From Apostichopus japonicus (lineage: Eukaryota > Echinodermata > Holothuroidea > Aspidochirotida > Stichopodidae): a DNA stretch of 64,000 nucleotides. Position 1 is the stretch's first letter. Each line of letters begins with the position of its first letter. The notes beneath the pieces were generated by a model. It saw only the letters and a program-made list of their open reading frames with translations. It made no database searches and had not been told where the DNA came from. Below, one piece after another: positions 38,001-49,200 of this stretch. Both the position numbers and the translations under genes were made by a program. The stretch is from contig NC_092572.1 in assembly GCF_037975245.1 (NCBI RefSeq), positions 21,812,489 to 21,876,488 on the forward strand, written 5' to 3'.

Positions 38001-38137
38001 GGGACCAAAGAGAAGCATACTTGAAGATTTCTAGATGTGAGTCCGCCCCCTTGGCCACCGCCGGGCTTCTCCTCTGGACCCCATCAGGGGCCATTAGTAT
38101 GGACCCGGACACTACCCGATAAAAGCTTGCGCCAAGG

Positions 38138-38230
38138 CGCTCGCGCACACTACGCGCACACGACGCGCACACTACGAGCACACTACGCGCACACTACGTG
38201 CACACTATGCGCACACTACGCGCACACTCC
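38138..38230. repeat. 11-bp tandem repeat ACACTACGCGC
   Basis: Eight or so copies with single substitutions. It is CpG-rich in an otherwise CpG-poor area. It directly precedes the LINE relic. Confidence 0.9.
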
Positions 38231-38235
38231 AGTTT

Positions 38236-38530
38236 TATGATGCCCTGAATTTGAGTAGTGATATTGAGATTTTTCGGTCATGTAGCAAGACTCCAGAAGG
38301 ACGCTCCAGCAAAGGTTGCTTTAAGAGAAGCATTGAGACATACGCTAAACCAGTGGGAAGGCCCGTGACTACCTTGCTTGGAAAAATAAAGTCGCAATTT
38401 AAGGACGTTAATATTAACAATTTCGAGGAAGCAATAGACCTTGCGCGAGATCGTGATACGTGGCGGAGGTTAATCACTGAGCATGTCGGATAGACGAGAC
38501 TCAACTTACTACTACTACTACTACTATATG
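38236..38530 (+). mobile_element. LINE relic, extreme 3' end
   Basis: The frame 38251-38493 encodes KPVGRPVTTLLGKIKSQFK, and later FEEAIDLARDRDTWRRLI. The GRPxxTWxxxI...A.DRxxWRxLI pattern is a common C-terminus of LINE polymerases. A stop and a (TAC)n tail at 38508-38526 follow, as expected for a retroposon end. Confidence 0.75.
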
Positions 38531-40120
38531 TAGAAATATCCTTACACGTAAACCCTGCAAAAGTTACGTATTATCAAAATGCATCGTCACTTGGCGCCAG
38601 AGGTCAAATATCATGTGGTAAAAGAAGAAATGCGTGAATGAGATTATGAAGTGTAAACATGATAATGTACAACCCATATTGAATTGGTCTTGAATGTGGT
38701 TTGCGATTAGCAATGCAGTGCCGTGGATTGTCTTCTTACTTGACAATCAAAGGCCCTATCTCAGTGTGAAGCCATTTGTTGATAGAAGAGTAAGAATTAT
38801 TTCACTAGACACAAATGTCAATACACTGAATGGAATATTTGTGCCATGAATACTTTTGAAATATAGTTGGTTTTCAGTTTGATGTTTGCCTTGATATTGA
38901 TGACTAACATGGACTTTGACCGTTATATTATAACTAGACACGTCTTCGAGTTTAACTAAGATCTATGTATATAGCAATATATAAAGTTAATAACGTGTAT
39001 ATATGCTACACACTTACGTAGCAAGGCACAGTCATCACAGCGGGTTGCATGAGTGCCAAGTTGACCAAAAGACGACTAACGCAGATATTATATGTGAGAA
39101 GACATCTTTGTCAGCTAAAAGAAAAGATATCTTCGCTTGGCCTTTCTGTTGGAGGTATATATGTTATTTCAGTAGTTATATGCTAATAAAACAATATCTT
39201 CTACATAATTGGATTCATACGGGATTATTTTTGTCTGAATATTCGCATAGCGGAAACCTCGCAACAAGTAACTAACAACTAAAAGATGGTTCCACTTTTT
39301 ATATGGGGTTGTTACTGTAACGTAGTATTATAGTATGCCAGTGGCGGTTCCTTAAGCATTTTAACAACTGCCACAGTAAACGTAGTATTAAGGAATATAG
39401 CTGTGAATGATATAACTGTAAATGAATTCAAACTGTATTTGCATAGTAGACTACTATTACCCCTTGTAGCAAAAGGGGACTTAACGCAACTAACACGTGC
39501 TGACAACCAGTTGTCGAGTGTTAATTGGTAATAACGTTTGCATACTGTGAATACCCGAATTTTGTAGTCCTCTGTTGTAATGCAATGTTTCGTGACAAGT
39601 TCACTTTCCATTTTTATCTTTACATATGGTGAAGTCAATGAAAATGCAGCTTAAAGTTAGCTCACTTGTGAACCAGTGCATGTTTCGTGCGTTAATTTAC
39701 AACTCTTTCTTGCGTTGCGTTGAAAGTGTATTAATTTATCTTTTATTGATCTGTTTTTGTACCCGATGACAAAGAACCTTTGTGTATAACGCCCATCCCA
39801 CCCGCTACGTAGGATTTATTGTAGACTATCTGTATACATTTGTACATAATCACACATAATACAATAGTCCCAATTATAAATCATTCCAACTTCATAAGAA
39901 GCAACTTGAAAATTGGTGTCCATTAATACATTAATAATAGGAAAACATTATTTAGGTATAGGTGTAAATGTACTATGACATACATCTTCACAAAATCCTA
40001 TTAAGTCCACTTGTGGAAGGCATCCGTCATATTGCTTTCCTTTTTTATGTTTTTCATCGTACTCCTTTTGTGTCTTACTTTTCTTCTTCAAAAGACAGGA
40101 GAACTGATTAGCGTCATACC
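38531..40120. other. Upstream region of gene B
   Basis: No gene recognised. The promoter and 5' UTR of gene B should lie near 40050-40120, after the pyrimidine-rich stretch at about 40040-40090. Confidence 0.4.
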
Positions 40121-40169
40121 ATGGCATCTTTGGATCTTATACTAATATATCTTGCAGTTTTCTCTACAA
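40121..40169 (+). CDS. Gene B exon 1: signal peptide
   Basis: MASLDLILIYLAVFST is a short hydrophobic leader. The exon ends in phase 1 at GTAAGT. ATG context is CATACCATGG. The following intron contains the giant pyrimidine tract. Confidence 0.75.
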
Positions 40170-43100
40170 GTAAGTATCTCAAATTCAAGTCCAAGAACTA
40201 TCTACAACTTACGTATAATATATAATACACACCAAATGAATGATACAATAACGACTTTCAAACCTGAGTAAGGATTTGCATGAAAATCTATAATCGATAA
40301 CTATCTATTTTACCCTGCCCAATGCAAATATTAAAATATATGTATAAAATATTCACATTCACATTCTCTCCTCTCCTCTCCTCTCCTCTCCTCTCCTCTC
40401 CTCTCCTCTCCTCTCCTCTCCTCTCCTCTCCTCTCCTCTCCTCTCCTCTCCTCTCCTCTCCTCTCCTCTCCTCTCCTCTCCTCTCCTCTCCTCTCCTCTC
40501 CTCTCCTCTCCTCTCCTCTCCTCTCCTCTCCTCTCCTCTCCTCTCCTCTCCTCTCCTCTCCTCTCCTCTCCTCTCCTCTCCTCTCCTCTCCTCTCCTCTC
40601 CTCTCCTCTCCTCTCCTCTCCTCTCCTCTCCTCTCCTCTCCTCTCCTCTCCTCTCCTCTCCTCTCCTCTCCTCTCCTCTCCTCTCCTCTCCTCTCCTCTC
40701 CTCTCCTCTCCTCTCCTCTCCTCTCCTCTCCTCTCCTCTCCTCTCCTCTCCTCTCCTCTCCTCTCCTCTCCTCTCCTCTCCTCTCCTCTCCTCTCCTCTC
40801 CTCTCCTCTCCTCTCCTCTCCTCTCCTCTCCTCTCCTCTCCTCTCCTCTCCTCTCCTCTCCTCTCCTCTCCTCTCCTCTCCTCTCCTCTCCTCTCCTCTC
40901 CTCTCCTCTCCTCTCCTCTCCTCTCTATCCTTCTATTATATTCTCCACTCCTCTCTTCAAACAAAGGATGTTTTGTCACTAGCAAAGTCTTGCCGATGTT
41001 TGTCTACGAGAAAGAAGAAACAGCCCGCATTCCTTGCATTATAAGGGGGGAATCGCAGGCATACTTCTGGAAAGTTGGTACGATGTTTAATGAGAGCAAA
41101 CCTCTTGCTAGTTTCATCCATGGCAGCCCGGACAAATTTGCTAATGAAACTTACGGAAAACACACTGTACTTGGCGATGGTACGTTGGTTATATACCGAA
41201 TGACGTACACTGATGTGGGGAATTATCATTGTCGGGTGGTTACTAAATCGTCGGAATACTATGGCAGCGCCGCAGTATACATAAAAGGTAAACACTTTAG
41301 CTTATTAAAGCACATGTTAGGTTTGCTTATTTAACATAAACATGTCATTACCGATCATCTAAGGAGTGATCGGTCAAAGGACATGCATAACTTAGGTCCA
41401 GGCTAACAAATACCATATCCACTACTGTTTCAGCTTTATCAACTCAATATTAATTTTTTTTTACTTGCTGAACAGTACAAGCAATTGTTGTTGTGTAAGT
41501 ATTCCAAATATTTCCCATCACAATGCTAGTAAATAACAAGTTAAATTACCATTTCTTTCCTTTAGCGTTTCGCAATGGTTCCACGTTTGGAATCGACGAA
41601 TGTGAGTCAAATGCAAATTGCAGATTGCAAACAAAAGTTGACTCACTGACTTGTGAAGCTGCTTTCGTTTCGTCACAACTAAGGTTGAGATGGCTTAACA
41701 ATTCCATAGAACTTGAAAGCTCTGAAATAACAGTGCAAAATGATGACGAGTCATTTAACGTTTCCAGCACTTTTTCGGTTAACGATGACAGTCCTTCAGT
41801 ACTCATTTGCGAGGCTTACGGTGAAGCAATGGAGTCAAAGCATATACTTATTGAACTCATGGACGAAACAGAACGTAAGTACAGAGAGCATCATTTCACC
41901 GATTTAACTTCAATAAGAAAATTATAATTGGTTTCCGTTCGTAACTCAACCAACTTCCATGGCTATCCCGACATATTCAAAGTCAGTCGCTCAATGACAA
42001 ATTTACAAAAGGTAGGGGACCACCACTTGAATAGTACTATGCATACAACTGGGTAATTGATTTGATAACACCCAAGATTTACCGCCCGGTCACCTCTTGG
42101 TACTAGTCATTTTGCAAATATTTGTCTTTGCCTCTTGCAAGCTTTCTTCGCTATATCGCAGTAAGTTCTTAATAAATACATCAAATGTCCTTAATTGCAG
42201 TAAGTATTGTTGATTGTGTTATTATATCCATAAAGTTTCTTAGTTTCTATCCTTCAGATAACCCATGCGTCATGTTAAATTTACCTCCTTTAATGCAGGT
42301 CCAGTCACAGAATCCCATACATCTCCATGGATGCCAGTCAGCATCGTGTTAATCATTGTGGTGATCTGCATGGTGGTAGTTCTACTCATAAAATACAAAG
42401 GTTAGTGAATAAATTCATTAATAACGTATCAGTAGTTCCATGCTGGTATACATCGTTCCATGGCTTCTAGGATCACTTATTATCTGCATTTATAAACATC
42501 GAGACACCAACGCGAAACGTGTCGCTGACAATGTTGGATGTCACATAAACAAAGTGAATCTATACGGTTACAAGCATGTTTGCAAGTTCTTTGTTGCAAG
42601 TCCTTTGTTTGTTTGGGTTTTTGTTTGCTTGTTTGTGGGGGTGGCGTGGGGTGGGGGTGGTTCTTGTCAAGAGACTGGATCATATACAAATACTGTGCTC
42701 AACTACTTTGTAAATCTCAGGAACAAATATTTAGTTTGTTATTCTTTTCATTTTGTGTATGTTAACTTGTTTATGTAAAAGTTATGCGTACCAAAATGTC
42801 TAATTCCACTAGTTCTAGAAATGCAGCCAATGTTTGTACGAAACCTTTCATCTTTTCATGCATTTGTGGACACTTTACATTATGTCTTAATGTTAAAAAT
42901 TACCTACAATATACGGTATTTCTTCATAACCAGATCAATCTAAAAAGGAAAATAAAAATACGTAAGTTCATGATTTTTCATTATTTCCTGGAATATACCC
43001 AATTAAGTCGGCCTATCACACGTTAAACAGTGAATAATATGATACCTTAGCCATGCATTCGGTAAACGATTTGAAAGAATGTTCACCTGGGTTTACATAA

Positions 43101-46100
43101 CGAGGGAGTGACGAACAACTACCCATTGCGCACATAACCAAAGAGGATCCATCTTCTGTCTCACTTCAATAAATCGAAGACTGAACTTTAAATTAGCTAG
43201 AAATTAACTAGAATACGCTCTTGGACTAAAATTATTTTGCCATAACTAAAAAAATGAAATCGTATCACGCTACGAACGGAAAACTTGCTTCAAAAATATA
43301 TGATATTACTTTTGGTGTTTTTGTCGGAAAGTATAACTATACATGAAGCTCTACTTAAGTGTGAGACAAAAATAACTTCCAAAACAGTTTGTAGAAACAA
43401 ACGATTGTTTTTTATTTTATGTATCACTGCTTCTTATACGTGTACCTGTTTCTCTTATTTCTAACAATCCAAACAGAGGGGAAGAGACACAGCTACTAAA
43501 CGAGGTACTTGGAAACTATTTACTCGATTCTGATTTGTATTTACAAAGTCAAGAATACTCTTTTCTGTTTATTGTTTCCTATCATTCTCAAATTCTCAAG
43601 TAGTGTCATGATTATCATAAGTTTATTTACGTACACATGTCAGTGTGTGTTTGAATATAATTCAGGTTATCTTTGCTAAGCTTTTGAATTAAGAAACACA
43701 ATGTCTATAGATCGTTAAGCTGCGGTACTATGCTTTAGAGTCAAGTCACTTTCCCATTTGAAGAATAATTATAATTGTTGGTAAAAACGGACGAGTCCTC
43801 ATCCAGTACTTAAAGATTGTTCACTTGGGTCTTCGAAATGTTGATTGTAGAAAGTCCTTTATTTTAAGATAAATGAGGACTGTGGATGAATATCTACAAG
43901 CCTCATAAATTTTGAATGTGTACAAACCATGATAATTTCATGTCAATTGACCAATCTGACAAATGTAGCTGTCGACAATTGCACTAAAATTGATAATGAA
44001 TTATTGATAACACGTGACTCGTTGTAGGACGCATTCGTTTCATACTTGTGCTATATATTTCCCCGCAGACGCATAAACGTGAGATTGAACAATTAAGGGA
44101 ATCTTTAGATGTAAGTATAAATACCGGCTCTCTCTTTCTCCCTCTCTCTGTTTATGGAGTCATTGATAATGCGTTTTATACAAGAGTAGACTGGAAGATC
44201 AGTTTCGATAATTAGGAATTCCGAGTATGCGCACTGCTATACACCCATACAAAACAAATCACAATTTGCTTTCATCTATCGATGCAGCACCAACATTTAG
44301 GAAACGATCGAACTATACACAATCCAAGATCGAAACAATAACAGTAGAAATTAAGAAGCACATATATGATCTATTGGAAATTTTTACCAGAGTGCAGAAA
44401 TTAATTCCCATTTCACCAGTTACATAGATTCATTCCGTATTTACACCAAAATAAATTTGCAATTTATGCTTATTCCTTCATTCATGTTACTTTTGTATCG
44501 GCATGTTCAACGTTGGTGTTCTTGATGTTTTTTGTCAATAGACCTATGAGAAGGAAATCGACAATCGCCAGAAAAGCTTAAAGGTAACTAGCTCACACTC
44601 TGTTTTACTATATATTATTAACTTGACATTCAGTTTCAATCTGATACTTTCGAAATTATAGTTGATAGGTTTTTTTTTAAAGAATAGATTTGCAAGATAG
44701 TAAAGTGTACAAGGGCGTAGGAACCGGGGGGCTGGGTGGCGCCAGCCCCCCAGTGAAAAATATGGGGGGGGGGCGGAAGTATCATTCCGCCCCCCTCTTC
44801 GCAAGTCAGAAAACCCCTTTTTCATTTCTCAATAAATGATAACAACATTTTGGCAGAAAAAATCTCATTTGGAGCACCAAATTGCATCTAAGGCCAGGTG
44901 AAAATGCAAAATTATTTACCAACTGGAGTGGGTGTTGAAGTGTGCTATATTGCACCAAATTGCATCTGAGGCCACCTGGAAATGCAAAAAAATTCCAAAG
45001 GAGAGGCGGACACCCCCTCCCCCGGCCGGCCATCAGTGTTCAGCCCCCCCACTCAAAAGTACCTTCCTACGCCACTGAAAGTATACATTTTAAATGTTCG
45101 ATTGCTTCAGCTTAATGAAGATCCGTTATTACATATAACCATTTCAAGGTTTGTCTCAGTATAGTCTTAAATTATTAGATGTTCTCTGTACCCAACGACA
45201 TACAGAATTGACTTAAGTGTCACCTAATGGTATAAGTAGGTTAAGAGACGACAACAAAGTTTCGGACAGTGCACATCACTTTCTTGCAGAGATCACAACT
45301 TTCTATCCTTTCTTGTCTCTCCAGAGAGGTGTAAGAGTCCCTGGTGCTAAGTGTTTTTGCTAGTGCATTAGCATACGAGTTAGAAGATAAATAAACAGTA
45401 TAAAACATACCCGAATTTGAATGCCTTCGAGTACATTCTAAGCGCAAGTGATTGTGTATTTTTGTCGAAACGTGAGAGGTTTTTCAATAACAGCGTTAAT
45501 CCTTTAGGAAAGTCAATGAGCTGTTGCTTAATCTGAACATTCAAGGCGAACAATGTCTGAGTCTGTATTTCCTACAATATTTCAATGTATGCAATAAGGT
45601 ATATCAAAACAATTCCATATGATTTATTTATTAATGTTCTTAAATACTTTTTTTTTTAGATGTGATAACTTTCTCCAGTTCATCGTTAAAGTTACAAACC
45701 CAGACTGATCTGTTGATAAGCATCGTATCAATATTGGAATTACCGAAAACGAATGAAATTTATGGAATTACCGAAAAAGAATGAAATTTATTATAAAAAG
45801 TTGTCAATGCATTAATTCATAAACACACTTTACATTTCACGTTAAATTTAAGCATCAGTTTATCACGATTTGTGCAGCAGCAAAACAATTTGTTACATCC
45901 GTTCGGTAAATAATATAATATACTTAGACCTGCGAATTAGATATACAGAAAATAAATAAAAGGTGAATTATTCTTTTACAGAACGTGATTGCGGAGTTTG
46001 CCGAAAGAAGCAAACGAGCGAAGTCTCTTGCCATTAAGGTCAGTTGATATTTTAAGGCAAGAAAAATGCCATGTTAACATTAAAAGAGAAACCAACAACC

Positions 46101-46181
46101 TTTAATAACCGGTTATTATATATATATATGTTTATATATATATATGTTTATATATATATATATATTTATATATCTATATAT

Positions 46182-46217
<36 letters not shown>

Positions 46218-49200
46218 GAAATTGTTTGAAAATGAATATAATCGGTGGTCCCCAGCAAACACAAAAACGTTTTTAGAACGTTATTAAAACGTTTCGTCTT
46301 TTGTTTTGATAACGTTATTTGTGGTGTAATAAATATGTCACGAAAACGTTTTCAGGCTCTTATTTCAAAACATTTTTTCGTTAAAACATGAATATAACAT
46401 TAATATCTCATAAAAACGTTATGCCGACGTTTTTATAACACTACATTTAACGTTATAAAAACATATTTTAGAGGCTCTTTTAAAAATGTTATGATAACGT
46501 TTTGTGTTTGCTGGGTCATCCGTTGAACTTGCAATGACAACCAGCTTCTTCTGCTTTATCATATATATCTGCAGGACGAACCTCAAATCTTTTTACGTAT
46601 AAGAGGTGAACAACGACAGGAGAGTAAAGAAAGCATTGATCGTCGAAAAGGGGTTCTAAAAGAAATGGTAAGACTTATTTATGAATTGCAAATTTTACAT
46701 TCAGTACTTTACGAAGTTATTATAACCTACCTAAACTATGATCGATTTTGAAACTACAATGTTACAAAGTTAAAATACGAAAATAATCCAACCGCTACTT
46801 TAAAATATGTGGAACATTAATGCTTTGCATCTTTAACATTATCGACATAATTTCTAGAATTTACAATAATTTATAAAATATATCTTGTATGAAAATTGTT
46901 ATACAACGTATTTCATTTTGCTTAAAAAACGTAGAAAATGTATGTTGATGTGCATTTGCTTAAATAACATATATTATGCTATTTAGAAAGAGACCTATAA
47001 ATTGACCAGAATTTTCGAACCGGAAGAGGAACAAGACAAAGTCTTTAGAACTCTTGAAGATATTGTGCAGGTTAGTGAATGTAATTCATGTCCTTGGTTT
47101 ATAGCAACAACAAAAAACTACTGAAAACCAACGCAAAATGTTCTTCGAAAATAAAATGAACTATGTGAGAATCGTTCTTTGTTAATCTTTGTTAACATTT
47201 ACTAACTTACTGTCTAACTTATATAATTTCGGAATTTTGAACTTCTATAGAAACATAGCATAAACGAAGATTTTGTTTTCTTGTAGATAATAACTTTATA
47301 CTTATTCCGAGGATTGTACCGTATATTATTAACTGTATTTTCTGTTAGACTGATTGTAGCAGATCAAATCATATCAAATCACAAAATACATTTGCCGTTG
47401 CTGTCGTAGTTTTGAGATTAGTTGTATTAATATTTGGATTGCTTGGATTTGAATTGGTTATGCTAAGAAAGGTTTATTGGGTATGGCTGCTTGAAAACGT
47501 TTCCTATACATTTTCAGAGCGCTGTTGATGGAAAAATGATATGCATTGTTGCAATTGGTGCTCCAAAGAGTGGTAAGACTTTTACCATGTCAAACTACGA
47601 TTCGTCGGGAAAAGATAGTCAAGGAATTATTCCACGAGCTATATCCAAAATATTCCAGTGCGAGAAAGATTTACAGGAGAAGGGATTTGAGGTAAGAATG
47701 ATGTTTTTAAGTGAAAAATAAGATTTTCTTGGTATGTTTTAGAACATCATCAATCTTATTTCTCTCAATCCTTAGATATCACTTCATATCACTTTGTCAT
47801 AAGTCCCATAATACTAAATCACCTACTAATATATTATTAATTTTTACTATAATTAGCGACGCAACTATACTTGATTTTACTATATCGAGCAACTCTTCTC
47901 ATTATCTGTAAGGCAGAAGGTTGAGCAAAGTCAATAAACAAACGTATAGTATTTCCGTATGAATACAAATTTATATCAAAGAATATACCTCCATTCAAAT
48001 CGTTCATAATCGCTTTTAACATATATCAACACAGGTAAAGATAACAGCTACTCACCTTGGGACTTATTTAAAGGACGGCGAGGAATCCTTCAGGTTTTAC
48101 GAAATGAGCAACAGCGGATCAAAGGAGCAAAATGATATCATGGTGAAGGGGCTTAAGGTTGAAGGTGTATCATATCACATCACTTCTGAAGAACAGGTAA
48201 TACAGCTTAGTGCTTTTCACGTGACCCGCGGGATCCAAAACGCCACGACCGAACGGCACTATTCACCCATCCCATTCTAACAAAGAAAACTCAAGTCACG
48301 CGAGTAAAATATGCCCACCGACCTGCAGAGACAACCCCCACTCAAACATTTACAAAACCGCAAAAGGACGACATGCACGCAGCGAAACGAAACACCCCTC
48401 CCCTCCAGTACAAAAACCCTCTCCCCTCCTAATCCAACCATCCACGAAGCACAACAGCAAAACTTAGATCTCTCTCATATCTTATGGCAAAGTGGCAGAA
48501 TATTCAATGAAATCCCAATCCCTCCGGCTTCATTTAATCTGATATATAGCAATACATGTTATGAGTTTACATAAGTGAGATGAATGCTACACTTCCCTTT
48601 CTTTGGATGTTGTTGTATTAATAAAAGGTTCTGTTATATTTGAGATATGTAATCCTTGAATATTTTAACTGATCTCGTACTTAGGCTCTTGATCTACTGA
48701 AAGGTAGCCCTGTGGAAAACGAAGAGATGTCTGCTGGCACTAAACGTGCCGATGTATTTCAGATCACTGTGGATATTTCTATCAACCAAGAAAAAGTTTC
48801 AAAAGGTATGATAAGACATAATAAGAACTTTCCTTTGTACTATGTGTTTTGAAGTGTTATTTTTCTTGAACATTCACTGTTCGTTTCCTTTTGTTTCACT
48901 ATTATACTAGGTTTATGTTTCCTTTTTTTTCTCTAAATTTTCTTTCTAGTTCACTGTTGTTGCCGTGTTAGTTGTTTCACACCTTATTTTTTCCGCCTTA
49001 AAACACAATATCCTACATTAAAATGTATAAGAACGTGTTTCGTGTTAAAGATTCCCATTGGACATGAACACTTATCATTCATGAGCTTAAAGCGTTATTG
49101 ATCTGTACTTACAGTTCTTGATAAACAAAGTCACATACAATCCAATTGTCCTCAATTTAAGGTTAAGAAAACTGCTTACCAGAGTTAATAAACGTGTCAC

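Noticed and set aside
40322-41044. Long open frames (SPLLS)n on + and (GEERR)n on -
   Set aside because: They come from a pentamer repeat without stops in any frame; they overlap the intron and the real Ig exon.
42440-42778. Frame with SLIICIYKHRDTNAKRVADN after a TTCTAG acceptor
   Set aside because: It would follow the gene B transmembrane exon in phase, but no donor leads on in frame to the linker exons, and it adds a second hydrophobic stretch.
43479-43504. 26-bp version of the gene B linker exon joined directly to the transmembrane exon
   Set aside because: It is in frame, but uses a poor AG next to a better one at 43475-43476. The 28-bp version with exon 42934-42961 has better splice sites and matches gene A.
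47491-47721. A stand-alone short kinesin ORF starting at 47491
   Set aside because: The first residues come from intron before the TTTTCAG acceptor; the exon is 47518-47691 inside a longer gene.
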